The notes under the pieces are model-generated. The model saw only the letters and a list, made by a program, of their open reading frames with translations. It searched no databases and was not told the origin of the DNA. A stretch of 64,000 bases of DNA from Rubrivivax sp. Lineage in GTDB: Bacteria; Pseudomonadota; Gammaproteobacteria; Burkholderiales; Burkholderiaceae_C. The position numbers were made by a program, and so were the translations under genes. The DNA is taken from the NCBI GenBank assembly GCA_026125665.1, contig JAHCKS010000014.1:1-64000 (forward strand), given 5' to 3'. This document shows positions 46,706-59,104 of this stretch, in pieces. Position 1 is the stretch's first letter. Each line of letters begins with the position of its first letter.

Positions 46706-47773
46706 TCAGTGCCGATGCGCGTGATGCGCATCCGGCACGTGCTCGTGCGCGTGGCGCAGCGGCTCGTGCCGGTGCCGGTGGCTGTGCTCGCCCGCGGGCA
46801 TCGGCTCGTGCAGGTGCATGTGGTGGCCGTCGTCGTGGCGATGCGCATGCTCGTGCTCGAGCGCCTCGTGCTCGTGCTCGTGGCCGTGCGACTCGGCCAG
46901 ATGCAGCGCCACGCCGGCGAGCATCAGCACGCAGGCCGTGGCCATCAACACACCGGCCGCACGCTCGCCCAGCGCCACGGCAAGCGCCGCGCCGATGAAG
47001 GGCGCGAAGGCGAACACCGAGCCGGTGCGCGCGGCGCCGAAGGCGCGCTGCGCCAGCAGGTACAGGCGCAGGCTCAGGCCGTAGCCCGTGGCACCGATGG
47101 CCAGCAGCGCCAGCGCCGCCGCGAGCGAGGGCCGGGGCTCGCCGAAGCCCACGGCGAGCAGCGCCGTCGCCGCGGCGCCGAGCGCCGCCTTGCCCAGCAC
47201 CACCTGTCCGGGGTCGCGCTCGGCGAGTGCGCGCGACAGCGTGTTGTCCACGCCCCAGGCCGCCGTGGCCAGCATCACCGCCAGCAGGCCGGCCAGCTCC
47301 ATGGCACCGAAGCCGGACACCCTGCCCTGATCGACGACGAGCAGCATGCCGCCGAGGAGCAGCATCGTCATGGCCGTCCACACGCGCCGGTCCATCGTCT
47401 CGTGGTACAGGCGCCAGGCGAGCACGGCCGTGAAGAGGGCTTCCAGCGTCAGCATCAGCGAGGCGCTGGTGCCGCTGGTGCGTTGCAGGCCCCAGGCCAG
47501 CGCCACCGGCCCGATCACCGCACCGAAGGCGGCCATCGCCATCAGGCGCGGCAGGTCGGTGCGCAGCAGCCTCGCCTCGCGCTCGACGGCGCGCCGCGAC
47601 AACAGACCCACCGCCGCGGCGCCGGCGTAGAGCAACGCCGCGGTGCTGAACGCGCCGAGGCCCTGGCCGGCGCGCTGCACCAGCGGCGTGCTGATGCCGA
47701 ACAGCGTCGCCGCCAGCAGGGCCAGCAGGCCGCCGCGCAGGGCGGGCCAGGTTGCGGGGTGCGGTGCGGTCAT
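46706..47773 (-). CDS. EamA/DMT-family transporter with histidine-rich tail
   Basis: 355 aa. Ten membrane helices in two EamA repeats fill about 1-290 (first helix GGLLALLAATLFGISTPLVQ). The last 65 residues form a cytosolic tail with 24 His, rich in HEH and HxH units (HGHEHEHEALEHEHAHRHDD, GEHSHRHRHEPLRHAHEH). Similar tails occur in Ni, Co and Zn transport or chaperone proteins, suggesting metal handling, though EamA proteins generally move metabolites. The start is the ATG at 47773. It lies 139 bp downstream of the DUF1178 gene on the same strand. Confidence 0.9.
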   Translation of the reverse strand: MTAPHPATWPALRGGLLALLAATLFGISTPLVQRAGQGLGAFSTAALLYAGAAAVGLLSRRAVEREARLLRTDLPRLMAMAAFGAVIGPVALAWGLQRTSGTSASLMLTLEALFTAVLAWRLYHETMDRRVWTAMTMLLLGGMLLVVDQGRVSGFGAMELAGLLAVMLATAAWGVDNTLSRALAERDPGQVVLGKAALGAAATALLAVGFGEPRPSLAAALALLAIGATGYGLSLRLYLLAQRAFGAARTGSVFAFAPFIGAALAVALGERAAGVLMATACVLMLAGVALHLAESHGHEHEHEALEHEHAHRHDDGHHMHLHEPMPAGEHSHRHRHEPLRHAHEHVPDAHHAHRH

Positions 47774-47912
47774 CGGCTGGAACCCCTCGGTGCAGCGCGC
47801 GCGGGCGCGGCGCTCGCCCGCTCGGCGTGTTGCCTGTCTTCGACGAAGCGCTGATCGGCGCCCGCGCCGAGGCCGGGGCACAGGCCCGCGCGCTGCCGCG
47901 AGCGCCGGCTCG

Positions 47913-48368
47913 CTACTGCAGCGGCCCTTCCAGCCCCGGCGGAATCGGCAGCGCGAAGGTCTCGATGCCCTCCTCGCGCAGGGCCTCGCGCTCCTCGGGG
48001 CTGGCCTTGCCGCGGATGCCGCGCTCGGGCGCCTCGCCGTAGTGGATGCGGCGCGCTTCCTCGGCGAAGCGCGGGCCGACGTCCTCGGTGCGCTGGATCA
48101 TCTCGCGCACGGCCTTCATGAAGGCCGCCTGCAGGTCGGCCGGCTGCGGCGGCGGCTGCGGCGCCGCGTGCGCAGGCGTCGGCCCGGCCTCGGCGCGTGC
48201 ACCCGAGAGGTTCAGGCGTGGCGCGCTCGGCATGCGCATGATCACCTTGTCGGCACACAGCGGGCACTCGACGAGGCCGCGGCCGTTCTGGTCCATGAAG
48301 TCGTCGTCGGAGGCGAACCAGCCTTCGAAGCCGTGGCCGTTCGCGCAGCGCAGGTTCAGCACCTTCAT
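47913..48368 (-). CDS. DUF1178 protein
   Basis: 151 aa. The N-terminal zinc-ribbon-like part has LRCANGHGFEGWF and ECPLCADKVI (CxxxxH and CxxC patterns), then a Pro-rich linker and a helical C-terminus (RFAEEARRIHYGEAPERGIR), the family hallmark. The function is unknown. The ATG at 48368 overlaps the Nudix gene stop (ATGA), so it is the distal part of the nuo-Nudix run. Confidence 0.9.
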   Translation of the reverse strand: MKVLNLRCANGHGFEGWFASDDDFMDQNGRGLVECPLCADKVIMRMPSAPRLNLSGARAEAGPTPAHAAPQPPPQPADLQAAFMKAVREMIQRTEDVGPRFAEEARRIHYGEAPERGIRGKASPEEREALREEGIETFALPIPPGLEGPLQ

Positions 48369-49021
48369 CGGCTGCCGATGATAGGCGGGGTGGCTTCTTC
48401 GTGCTCGTGGGCCGCGGTGAAGGACATCTCGCGCTGTCCGGCCTTCCAGGCAGCCAGCCAGTGCAGCCCGATGACCGTCTTCACGTCGGGCAGCTGGCCC
48501 GCACGGTCGAGCTCCAGCAACTCGGCCACCGTGCACACCACCGTCTCGACGAACTCGCCGGCGTCGAGCTTCGGCGTCCCGGCGACGAGGCCACGCGCGA
48601 ACCAGATCCAAAGGCTTTCGGTGGAGTAGGCGGCGGCGTTGACGATCTCGCCGCCGAAGGCCCACTCGGCCGCCTGGTAGCCGGTCTCCTCGGCCAGCTC
48701 ACGCATCGCGCAGGCGAGCGTCGATTCGCCGGCGTCGCGCTTGCCGGCGGGCAGCTCGAGCAGCACGCGGTTCACCGGGTAGCGGTGCTGGCGCACGAGC
48801 ACGACGCGCTCGTCGTCGAGCAGCGGCACCACGGCCACGGCGCCCGGGTGCGCGATGTACTCGCGCGTCGCGCGCGTGCCGTCGGGCAGCGCCACGAGGT
48901 CGCGGCGCACGGTGAGGAAGCTGCCCTCGAGCACGGTGTGCGGCTCGATCAGCCGCTCGCGCAGGTGGTCGTCGCCCTCGAGAGGCGTGAACGGCGGGTC
49001 TGCGGAGTCGCCCGTCGCCAT
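48365..49021 (-). CDS. Nudix hydrolase, ADP-ribose pyrophosphatase-like
   Basis: 218 aa. The complete Nudix box GKRDAGE-x7-RELAEETGY (G-x5-E-x7-REUxEExGU) is present, within an NudF/ADP-ribose pyrophosphatase-like frame (HPGAVAVVPLLDDERVVLVR). It would hydrolyse ADP-ribose or related nucleoside diphosphates with Mg2+. Its ATG shares one base with the nuoN stop (TGATG), so it is translated as a continuation of the nuo operon. The N-terminal 20 residues are variable. Confidence 0.92.
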   Translation of the reverse strand: MATGDSADPPFTPLEGDDHLRERLIEPHTVLEGSFLTVRRDLVALPDGTRATREYIAHPGAVAVVPLLDDERVVLVRQHRYPVNRVLLELPAGKRDAGESTLACAMRELAEETGYQAAEWAFGGEIVNAAAYSTESLWIWFARGLVAGTPKLDAGEFVETVVCTVAELLELDRAGQLPDVKTVIGLHWLAAWKAGQREMSFTAAHEHEEATPPIIGSR

Positions 49022-50502
49022 CAGGTGGTGAAGGTGCGCTGGATGGCGTCGCGGCACAGCGCCATCAGCCCGCCGCTGAACAGGCCGAACAGCAGCACCG
49101 CGGCGCCGTTGGCGGCGAGCAGCGCCGTGACGCCCTGGCCTTGCTGCACCGGCGAGGTCTGGCCCGGTTCGTCGAACCACATCACCTTGACGATGCGCAG
49201 GTAGTAGTAGGCGCCGACGAGCGAGAACAGCACCGCCGCCACCGCGAGCCAGACGTACAGCGCCTGGTTCGTCGTCACCAGCGCCTGGATGACCGACAGC
49301 TTGGCGAAGAAGCCGATCATCGGCGGAACGCCGGCCAGCGAGAACATGAACACCGTCATCACGCCGGCCACCCACGGCGCGCGGCGCGCCAGCCCGGCGA
49401 GGTCGGCGATCTCCTCGCTCTCGAAGCCCTGGCGCGAGAGGAACATGACGAGGCCGAAGGTGCCCAGCGTCGTCAGCACGTAGGCGACGAGGTAGAACAT
49501 CGACGAGCTGTAGGCGTTGGCCGCCGACAGCGTGTTGCCGCTGACGACGCCGGCCGTGAGCCCGAGCACGACGAAGCCCATCTGCGCGATCGTCGAATAC
49601 GCGAGCATGCGCTTGAGGTTCGTCTGCGCGATGGCGGCGACGTTGCCGACGACGAGCGAGCCGACCGCCATGACGATGAACATCTGCTGCCAGTCGATGG
49701 CCAGGCCCAGCATGCCTTCCACGAGCAGCCGGATGGTGATGGCGAAGGCGGCGAACTTCGGCGCGCCGCCGATCAGCAGCGTCACCGCGGTGGGCGCACC
49801 CTGGTAGACGTCGGGCACCCACATGTGGAACGGCACCGCGCCGAGCTTGAAGCCGAGGCCGGCGACGACGAACACGACGCCGAAGACCAGCACTTCCTTG
49901 TTGATGCTGCCGGCCGCGATCTGCTCGAAGGTCTTCGGGATCTCGAGCGTGCCGGTGGCGCCGTACATCATCGACAGCCCGTACAGCAGGAAGCCGCTGG
50001 CCAGCGCGCCGAGCACGAAGTACTTCATCGCCGCCTCGGTGGCCACGGCGTGGTCGCGGCGCAGCGCCGTCAGCGCGTACAGGCTCAGGCTCATCAGCTC
50101 CAGGCCCAGGTAGACGACCAGGAAGTTGTTGGCCGAGCACATCACCGAGATGCCGAGCAGCATCAGCATCGTCAGCAGGTAGAACTCGCCCTTGGCCATG
50201 TCGCGGCTGGCCAGCGTCGGCCGCGCGTAGGCGACGGTCGCCATCACGGCCAGCGCGGCGAACGCGGCGAGCAGGTGGCCCATCGGGTCGACCACCACCA
50301 TGCCCTGCATGCCGTAGGCGGTCAGGCCGCCGTTGTGGCCCTGCACGTGCAGCCAGGCGAAGACGGCGATCGAGAGCTGCGTCAGCCAGAAGGTCGGCCC
50401 GCGCTGCGCGTCCTTGACGAAGAGATCGACCAGCAACACGACGCAGGCCGCCACCAGCAGCCAGATCTCGGGAGTCAGCACGGCCCAGTTCATCGAGGAC
50501 AT
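49021..50502 (-). CDS. nuoN: NADH-quinone oxidoreductase subunit N
   Basis: 493 aa antiporter-like membrane subunit of complex I with about 14 helices. The conserved Lys/Glu proton-channel residues lie in regions such as YLGLELMSLSLYALTALRRD and NLKRMLAYSTIAQMGFVVLG. It is the last core nuo gene, 22 bp after nuoM. Its stop overlaps the Nudix start. Confidence 0.96.
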   Translation of the reverse strand: MSSMNWAVLTPEIWLLVAACVVLLVDLFVKDAQRGPTFWLTQLSIAVFAWLHVQGHNGGLTAYGMQGMVVVDPMGHLLAAFAALAVMATVAYARPTLASRDMAKGEFYLLTMLMLLGISVMCSANNFLVVYLGLELMSLSLYALTALRRDHAVATEAAMKYFVLGALASGFLLYGLSMMYGATGTLEIPKTFEQIAAGSINKEVLVFGVVFVVAGLGFKLGAVPFHMWVPDVYQGAPTAVTLLIGGAPKFAAFAITIRLLVEGMLGLAIDWQQMFIVMAVGSLVVGNVAAIAQTNLKRMLAYSTIAQMGFVVLGLTAGVVSGNTLSAANAYSSSMFYLVAYVLTTLGTFGLVMFLSRQGFESEEIADLAGLARRAPWVAGVMTVFMFSLAGVPPMIGFFAKLSVIQALVTTNQALYVWLAVAAVLFSLVGAYYYLRIVKVMWFDEPGQTSPVQQGQGVTALLAANGAAVLLFGLFSGGLMALCRDAIQRTFTT

Positions 50503-50524
50503 CGTCTTGGCGCCTTCTCGCCGG

Positions 50525-52000
50525 TCAGGGCAGCTTGGACAGCGCCACGTGGCGCAGCAGCTCGGCCACCGACGCGTTCATCGCGTCGGTGAAGGGCTTC
50601 GGGTGCAGGCCCATGTAGAGCGTGGCCGCCGCCAGCAGCCCCAGCGCCAGCATCTCGCGCGCGTTGATGTCCGCCAGCGTGCGCACGTCGTCGTTGGCGA
50701 CGTCGCCGAAGTACACGCGCTTGACCATCCACAGCGTGTAGGCGGCGCCGAAGACGAGGGTCGTCGCGGCGAGCGCGGCGATCCAGAAGTTCACCTTCAC
50801 CGTGCCGAGGATGACCATCCACTCGCCGACGAAGCCGGCGGTGCCGGGCAGGCCGCAGTTGGCCATCGCGAAGAACACCGCCAGCGTGGCGAACTTCGGC
50901 ATCGTGTTGACGACACCGCCGTACGCGGCGATGTCGCGGCTGTGCACGCGGTCGTAGAGCACGCCGATGCACAGGAACATGGCGCCGGAGACGAAGCCGT
51001 GGCTGATCATCTGCACGATGCCGCCGGCCACGCCGAGCTCGTTGAAGATGAAGAAGCCCAGCGTCACGAAGCCCATGTGCGCCACCGAGCTGTAGGCGAC
51101 GAGCTTCTTCATGTCCAGCTGCACGAGCGCGACGAGGCCGATGTAGACGACGGCGACGATCGACAGCGTGATGATCACCCAGTCGTAGGCGCGTGCCGCG
51201 TCGGGGGCGATCGGCATCGAGAAGCGCAGGAAGCCGTAGGCACCGAGCTTCAGCATGATGGCGGCCAGCACCACCGAGCCGCCGGTGGGTGCCTCGACGT
51301 GCGCGTCGGGCAGCCAGGTGTGCACCGGCCACATCGGCACCTTCACGCTGAAGGCGGCGAAGAAGGCGAAGAAGAGCAGGGCCTGCGTCGGCAGGGCCAG
51401 CGGCAGCTTGTGCCAGGCGAGGATGTCGAAGCTGCCGCCGCTCTTGAAGTAGAGGAAGACGAGCGCCACCAGCATCAGCAGCGAGCCGAGCAGCGTGTAG
51501 AGGAAGAACTTGAACGCCGCGTAAACGCGCCGCGGCCCGCCCCACACGCCGATGATGATGTACATCGGGATCAGCGTCGCCTCGAAGAAGACGTAGAAGA
51601 GCAGGCCGTCGAGCGCCGCGAAGACACCGATCATCAGCCCGGAGAGGATGAGGAAGGCGCCGTGGTACTGCGCCACGCGCTCGGTGATGACCTCCCAGCC
51701 GGCGATGACGACGATGACGGTGATGAACGCGGTGAGCGGGATGAACCACATCGACAGCCCGTCGATGCCGAGGTGGTAGTGCACGTTGAAGCGCTCGATC
51801 CACGGCATCTTCTCGACGAACTGCATCGCCGCGGTGCCGTTGTCGAAGCCGGCGACGAGAGGCAGCGTCACCGCGAGCGACGCGACGGCCCCCACCAGCG
51901 ACAGCGCACGCACCGTGCCGGCGCGCTCGTCGCGGCCGAGAGCGAGCAGCACCGTGCCGAAGGCGATCGGCAGCCAGATCGCGATGCTGAGCAATCCCAT
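50525..52000 (-). CDS. nuoM: NADH-quinone oxidoreductase subunit M
   Basis: 491 aa antiporter-like subunit. Marks: LGIDGLSMWFIPLTAFITVI, YVFFEATLIPMYIIIGVWGG (channel Glu), FSVKVPMWPVHTWLPDAHVE and LDMKKLVAYSSVAHMGFVTL. The ATG at 52000 gives MGLLSIAIWLP; the open frame continues upstream into nuoL only because of base composition. Third proton channel of the membrane arm. Confidence 0.96.
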   Translation of the reverse strand: MGLLSIAIWLPIAFGTVLLALGRDERAGTVRALSLVGAVASLAVTLPLVAGFDNGTAAMQFVEKMPWIERFNVHYHLGIDGLSMWFIPLTAFITVIVVIAGWEVITERVAQYHGAFLILSGLMIGVFAALDGLLFYVFFEATLIPMYIIIGVWGGPRRVYAAFKFFLYTLLGSLLMLVALVFLYFKSGGSFDILAWHKLPLALPTQALLFFAFFAAFSVKVPMWPVHTWLPDAHVEAPTGGSVVLAAIMLKLGAYGFLRFSMPIAPDAARAYDWVIITLSIVAVVYIGLVALVQLDMKKLVAYSSVAHMGFVTLGFFIFNELGVAGGIVQMISHGFVSGAMFLCIGVLYDRVHSRDIAAYGGVVNTMPKFATLAVFFAMANCGLPGTAGFVGEWMVILGTVKVNFWIAALAATTLVFGAAYTLWMVKRVYFGDVANDDVRTLADINAREMLALGLLAAATLYMGLHPKPFTDAMNASVAELLRHVALSKLP

Positions 52001-52059
52001 TCCTCTTCGCTCTCTTCTCGTTGTTCTCTCGTCGCCGTGTCGTCGCTGCCCGGGGCCGG

Positions 52060-54126
<2,067 letters not shown>

Positions 54127-54134
54127 CTGGACCC

Positions 54135-54452
54135 TCACCCCCTCAGGACGTCGAGCTCTTCGACGTTGATCGACGCCCGGTTGCGGAACAGCACGACGAG
54201 GATCGCCAGCCCGATCGCCGACTCCGCCGCCGCCACCGTGAGGATGAAGAAGACGAACACCTGGCCGGCCATGTCGCCGAGGTAGTGCGAGAAGGCGATG
54301 AAGTTCAGGTTCACCGCCAGCAGCATCAGCTCGATGGCCATCAGCAGCACGATCAGGTTGCGCCGGTTCAGGAAGATGCCGACGACCGACAGCGCGAACA
54401 GGATGCCGCCGAGCGAGAGGTAGTGGCCGAGCGTCACGGGCCCGAGGGTCAT
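54135..54452 (-). CDS. nuoK: NADH-quinone oxidoreductase subunit K
   Basis: 105 aa, three helices, with the proton-path Glu residues in [20 protein letters not shown] and [19 protein letters not shown]. The ATG overlaps the nuoJ stop by 4 bp. Confidence 0.97.
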   Translation of the reverse strand: MTLGPVTLGHYLSLGGILFALSVVGIFLNRRNLIVLLMAIELMLLAVNLNFIAFSHYLGDMAGQVFVFFILTVAAAESAIGLAILVVLFRNRASINVEELDVLRG

Positions 54453-55099
54453 GCCGCGCCTCCTTCCTTCGCGGCGCCCGGCGCAGCCTGGGCCGACGGT
54501 GCCTCGATCGTCGGCGGCAGCTTGACGAGGCGCACCCGGTCGGCCTTCTTCGCGCGCACCTGCACCGAGGGGTCGAGGTGGCGGCTGTCCTTGCGCGCCC
54601 GCAGCGTCAGCGCGATGGCGGCGATGATGGCCACCAGCAGCAGCACCGCGGCGATCTGCAGCGGGTAGAGGTAGTCGGTGTAGATCTCGATGCCGAGCAG
54701 CTTCGTGTTGCCCAGCTCCACGTCCTTGGCGCTCGGCACCGGCGCGGCCTGCACGCGGAAGCCGCGCATCAGCACGAGCGCCATCTCCAGCGCGATGAGC
54801 GCGCCGACGAACCCGGCGATCGGCAGGTGCCGCCAGAAGCCCTCGCGCAGCCCGTCGGTGTTGAGGTCGAGCATCATCACGACGAAGAGGAACAGCACCA
54901 TCACCGCGCCGACGTAGACGAGGACGAGCGCGATGGCCAGGAACTCGGCCTTCAGCAACATCCACAGGCAGGCGGCACTGAAGAAGGAGAGCACCAGGAA
55001 CAGCGCCGCGTGCACCATGCTGCGGGCCGTGATGACACGGAACGCGGCCAGCAGCAGCACGGCGCTGAAGACGTAGAACAGGGCGGCGGTGGTGTCCAT
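54449..55099 (-). CDS. nuoJ: NADH-quinone oxidoreductase subunit J
   Basis: 216 aa with five helices; [20 protein letters not shown] is the family core. The C-terminal 50 residues are a hydrophilic tail ([20 protein letters not shown] and on) that is typical of betaproteobacterial NuoJ. The ATG at 55099 gives [13 protein letters not shown]. Confidence 0.96.
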   Translation of the reverse strand: MDTTAALFYVFSAVLLLAAFRVITARSMVHAALFLVLSFFSAACLWMLLKAEFLAIALVLVYVGAVMVLFLFVVMMLDLNTDGLREGFWRHLPIAGFVGALIALEMALVLMRGFRVQAAPVPSAKDVELGNTKLLGIEIYTDYLYPLQIAAVLLLVAIIAAIALTLRARKDSRHLDPSVQVRAKKADRVRLVKLPPTIEAPSAQAAPGAAKEGGAA

Positions 55100-55133
55100 C
55101 GGGGAAGGTCGGGGCCGAGGCGCGGGCCGGTCG

Positions 55134-55631
55134 TCAGCGGTACTTCGCGTCGGCCTTGCGCCGCTCGGCGATCTCGGCCTCGTAGCGGTCTCCCACGGCG
55201 AGCAGCATGTCCTTGGTGAAGTACAGGTCGCCGCGCTTCTCGCCGTGGTACTCGAAGTGATGCGTCTCGACGATGCTGTCCACCGGGCAGCTCTCCTCGC
55301 AGAAGCCGCAGAAGATGCACTTCGCCAGGTCGATGTCGTAGCGCGTCGTGCGCCGCGTGCCGTCGGCACGCAGGTCGCTCTCGATCGTGATGGCCATCGC
55401 CGGGCACACCGCCTCGCACAGCTTGCAGGCGATGCATCGCTCCTCGCCGTTCTCGTAACGGCGCAGCGCGTGCAGGCCGCGGAAGCGCGGCGACAGCGGC
55501 GTCTTCTCCTCCGGGAACTGGATCGTGATGTTCTTCGCGAGGAAGTGGCGGCCGGTCAGCGCCATGCCCTTCCACAGCTCCAGCAGCATGAAGCTCGACA
55601 GCACGTCCTTGAGGGCACTCATCGTGGCCAT
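55134..55631 (-). CDS. nuoI: NADH-quinone oxidoreductase subunit I
   Basis: 165 aa, two 4Fe-4S ferredoxin motifs: [12 protein letters not shown] and [12 protein letters not shown], the clusters N6a and N6b that pass electrons to NuoB. The start is at the ATG at 55631; an ATG three codons later (55622) is possible. Confidence 0.97.
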   Translation of the reverse strand: MATMSALKDVLSSFMLLELWKGMALTGRHFLAKNITIQFPEEKTPLSPRFRGLHALRRYENGEERCIACKLCEAVCPAMAITIESDLRADGTRRTTRYDIDLAKCIFCGFCEESCPVDSIVETHHFEYHGEKRGDLYFTKDMLLAVGDRYEAEIAERRKADAKYR

Positions 55632-55650
55632 GGCGTGTGGCTTTCCCTGA

Positions 55651-56712
55651 TCACTTCCAGATGTTCCACGGCGACTGGATCCACAGCCCCACGACGACCA
55701 GCCACACCAGCGTCACCGGGATGAAGATCTTCCATCCCAGGCGCATGATCTGGTCGTAGCGGAAACGCGGGAAGGTGGCGCGCACCCACAGGAACATCGT
55801 GACGACGACGAAGACCTTGATGGCGAGCCAGATCCAGCCGGGGATGAAGTCGAGGAAGGCGACCGGAGGCAACCAGCCGCCGAGGAACATCAGCACGCAC
55901 AACGTGCTGACGAGGATCATGTTCGCGTACTCGGCGAGGAAGAACATCGCGAAGGCCATGCCCGAGTACTCGATCATGTGCCCGGCGACGATCTCGCTTT
56001 CGCCCTCGACCACGTCGAACGGGTGGCGGTTCGTCTCGGCGAGGCCGGCGATGAAGTAGACGAGGAAGATCGGCAGCAGCGGCAGCCAGTTCCACGACAG
56101 GAACGACACGCCCATGTCGGCGAACAGCCCCTTGCCCTGGTTGGCGACGATGGCCGACATGTTCATGCTGCCCGACACCATCAGCACGACGACGAGCGCG
56201 AAGCCCATCGCGATCTCGTAGCTCACCATCTGGGCGCTGGCGCGCAGCGCGCCGAGGAAGGCGTACTTCGAGTTGCTCGCCCAGCCGGCGATGATGACGC
56301 CGTACACCTCGAGCGACGTGATGGCCATCAGGAACAACAGGCCGGCGTTGACGTTGGCCAGCGCCACCTCGGGCCCGAACGGAATGACCGCCCAGGCCGC
56401 CAGGGCCGGCATGATGGTCATCACCGGGCCGAGGAAGAACAGGCCCTTCTGCGCCGCCGTGGGCCGGATGATCTCCTTGAAGATCAGCTTCACCGCGTCG
56501 GCGATCGGCTGCAGCAGCCCGAACGGCCCGACACGGTTGGGGCCGAGGCGGATCTGCGTGAAGCCGATGCCCTTGCGCTCCCACAGCGTGAGGTAGGCGA
56601 CGCAGATCATCAGCGGCAGCACGACGGCGACGATCTTCACGAGGCTCCACACGACGAGCCACAGCGTCGGCCCGAGATAGCTGTTGCCGAGTTGGTGCAG
56701 CGGATCGAACAT
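55651..56712 (-). CDS. nuoH: NADH-quinone oxidoreductase subunit H
   Basis: 353 aa, eight helices; forms part of the quinone-binding chamber. Marks: [20 protein letters not shown] and [20 protein letters not shown], with the conserved acidic loop. Nineteen bp separate it from nuoI. Confidence 0.97.
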   Translation of the reverse strand: MFDPLHQLGNSYLGPTLWLVVWSLVKIVAVVLPLMICVAYLTLWERKGIGFTQIRLGPNRVGPFGLLQPIADAVKLIFKEIIRPTAAQKGLFFLGPVMTIMPALAAWAVIPFGPEVALANVNAGLLFLMAITSLEVYGVIIAGWASNSKYAFLGALRASAQMVSYEIAMGFALVVVLMVSGSMNMSAIVANQGKGLFADMGVSFLSWNWLPLLPIFLVYFIAGLAETNRHPFDVVEGESEIVAGHMIEYSGMAFAMFFLAEYANMILVSTLCVLMFLGGWLPPVAFLDFIPGWIWLAIKVFVVVTMFLWVRATFPRFRYDQIMRLGWKIFIPVTLVWLVVVGLWIQSPWNIWK

Positions 56713-56728
56713 GGTCGTCTCGCCCGGC

Positions 56729-59104
56729 CTACAGCGCGTCCGCGGCCTCGATGCGCACGGGGCCGAACATCGGCCCCATCGCGGCCATCGCCGGGTGGCC
56801 CGCGGGCATGCGCACCACGCCGTCGGCGAGCGTGCGGTCCTCGCGCGCCTCCATCAGCGCCGTCGTCGCGCCGGCGCTGACGAGCACCTTGTCCTTCAGC
56901 CGCAGCGCGCCCCACAGCGCAGAGCACACGCCGACCACCGGCGGCGCCGCGTCGGCCGTGCGCTGCAGCGCCGGCGCGCGGCGGACGATGGCATCGGTGG
57001 CATAGATCGGCACGTCGGCGATGCGCTCGCAGTCCATCACCGAGGCCGCCGCCGGCACCGGTGGCAGCACGAGCGCGGCAGCGCAGTGGTTGTCCAGCCG
57101 CGACGCGAGCGAGGCCGTGTCGCCCAGCGCCTCGGCGCGCACGTCCTCCACCGTCTCGTGGTTGAAGCCCTCGAGCCCGAGCAGGTTGGCCAGCACGCGC
57201 AGCACCTTCCACCCGGGGCGCGTCTCGCCCAGCGGCTTGACGACGCCGTGGAACGACTGCACGCGCCCCTCGGCATTGACATAGCACCCACCGGTCTCGG
57301 TGAAGGGCGCGATGGGCAGCATCACGTCGGCGACGTCGGCGTTGCCATCGTCGAACGGCGACAGCGAGACGACCAGGCCGCCGGCCTGCAGAGCCTTGCG
57401 CGCCGCGGCCGCGTCGGCGGCATCGAGCTCGCCTTCGACGTTGAACAGCAGCAGGGCCTTCATCGGCTGGGTCAGCATCTGCCCGGCGTGCAGGCCGCCC
57501 GGCCCGGGCAGAGCGTGCACGAGCTGTGCCCCCACCGAGTTGCCGCTTTCGCCCAGGTAGCCGCAGGTCGCGCCGGTGCGCTCGGCGATCCACCGCGCCA
57601 GCGCAAGCAGCAGGGAGGCCTGCGGATGCTGCGCGGCGGTGTTGCCCAGCAGGACCGCCTTGCGCCGGCCACCCTGAAGCAGCTGCGCCACGCCTTTGGC
57701 CTCGTCACCCGGCTCGACGGGCACCGGCGCGGGCACGCCCTGCGCCGTGGCGATGGCCGCGGCCACCTCGGCCAGGCGCCGCGCCCACGACGACGGCGCG
57801 GCCAGCAGGCGTGCCGCCATCGCGCCAGCGGGCATCGCCCAGTCGTCGGCCACCGCGTGCAACGTGGCCAGCTTCGCGCCATGCCGCGCCGCCTGGCGCA
57901 GCCGCTGCGCCAGCAGGGGCTGGTCCTTGCGCAGGAAGCTGCCGACGACAAAGGCGCGGTCGAGCGACGACAGCGACGCGATCGACGTGCCCAGCCAGCG
58001 CGCGTGTCCGGCGGGCGCGACGTTCGTGAAGTCGGCATGGCGCAGCCGATGGTCGATGCTCTCGCTGCCGAAGCCGCGCACGAGCCGCGCCAGCAGGTGC
58101 ATCTCCTCGACCGTGGAGGTGGGGTGCACGAGCGCGCCGATGGCGCCGGTACCGAACTCCGCCTTCACGCGCTTCAGGCCGTCGGCCACGTGCTCGAGCG
58201 CGGTCTTCCAGTCCACCGTGCGCCACACCGGGCCGTTCGGGCCGGCTTGCTTGATGCGCGGCGCGGCGAGGCGCCGCTCGCCGTTCAGCGCCTCGTACGA
58301 GAAGCGGTCGCGGTCGGCGATCCAGCACTCGTTGACCTCCTCGTTCTCCAGCGGCACGACACGCAGCACCTGGCCGCCCTTGACCTGCGCGACGAGGTTG
58401 GCGCCGACGCTGTCGTGCGGGCTCACCGTCTTGCGGCGGCTCAGCTCCCAGGTGCGCGCGCTGTAGCGGAAGGGCTTGCTCGTCAGCGCGCCGACCGGGC
58501 AGATGTCGATCATGTTGCCCGACAGCTCGCTGTCCACCGTGCCGCCGTTGACGGTGGTGATCTCGCTCAGCTCGCCGCGGTGGATCATGCCGAGCTCCAT
58601 GACCCCGGCCACCTCCTGGCCGAAGCGCACGCAGCGCGTGCAGTGGATGCAGCGGCTCATCTCCTCCATCGAGATCAGCGGCCCGACGTCCTTGGCCAGG
58701 ACGACGCGCTTCTCCTCCGCGTAGCGCGAGCTGCTGCCGCCGTAGCCGACGGCCAGGTCCTGCAGCTGGCACTCGCCGCCCTGGTCGCAGATCGGGCAGT
58801 CCAGCGGATGGTTGATCAGCAGGAACTCCATCACCGACTGCTGCGCCTTCACCGCCTTGTCGCTCTTGGTGCGAACGACCATGCCGTTGGTGACCGGGGT
58901 GGCGCAGGCCGGCATGGGCTTGGGCATCTTCTCGACGTCCACCAGGCACATGCGGCAGTTGGCCGCGATGCTGAGCTTCTTGTGGTAGCAGAAGTGCGGG
59001 ATGTAGGTGCCCGCCGCGTCGGCGGCGTGCATGATCATGCTGCCCGCGGGCACGGCCACCTTCCGGCCGTCGAGATCGATCTCGACCTGGGGTGCGGTGG
59101 TCAT
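56729..59104 (-). CDS. nuoG: NADH-quinone oxidoreductase subunit G
   Basis: 791 aa. N-terminal [2Fe-2S] cysteines in [20 protein letters not shown] and PACATP, the His-coordinated cluster in [20 protein letters not shown], and a 4Fe-4S in [18 protein letters not shown]; then the molybdopterin-oxidoreductase-like domain. The large C-terminal part is Ala-rich and diverged. The ATG at 59104 overlaps the nuoF stop (ATGA). Confidence 0.96.
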   Translation of the reverse strand: MTTAPQVEIDLDGRKVAVPAGSMIMHAADAAGTYIPHFCYHKKLSIAANCRMCLVDVEKMPKPMPACATPVTNGMVVRTKSDKAVKAQQSVMEFLLINHPLDCPICDQGGECQLQDLAVGYGGSSSRYAEEKRVVLAKDVGPLISMEEMSRCIHCTRCVRFGQEVAGVMELGMIHRGELSEITTVNGGTVDSELSGNMIDICPVGALTSKPFRYSARTWELSRRKTVSPHDSVGANLVAQVKGGQVLRVVPLENEEVNECWIADRDRFSYEALNGERRLAAPRIKQAGPNGPVWRTVDWKTALEHVADGLKRVKAEFGTGAIGALVHPTSTVEEMHLLARLVRGFGSESIDHRLRHADFTNVAPAGHARWLGTSIASLSSLDRAFVVGSFLRKDQPLLAQRLRQAARHGAKLATLHAVADDWAMPAGAMAARLLAAPSSWARRLAEVAAAIATAQGVPAPVPVEPGDEAKGVAQLLQGGRRKAVLLGNTAAQHPQASLLLALARWIAERTGATCGYLGESGNSVGAQLVHALPGPGGLHAGQMLTQPMKALLLFNVEGELDAADAAAARKALQAGGLVVSLSPFDDGNADVADVMLPIAPFTETGGCYVNAEGRVQSFHGVVKPLGETRPGWKVLRVLANLLGLEGFNHETVEDVRAEALGDTASLASRLDNHCAAALVLPPVPAAASVMDCERIADVPIYATDAIVRRAPALQRTADAAPPVVGVCSALWGALRLKDKVLVSAGATTALMEAREDRTLADGVVRMPAGHPAMAAMGPMFGPVRIEAADAL

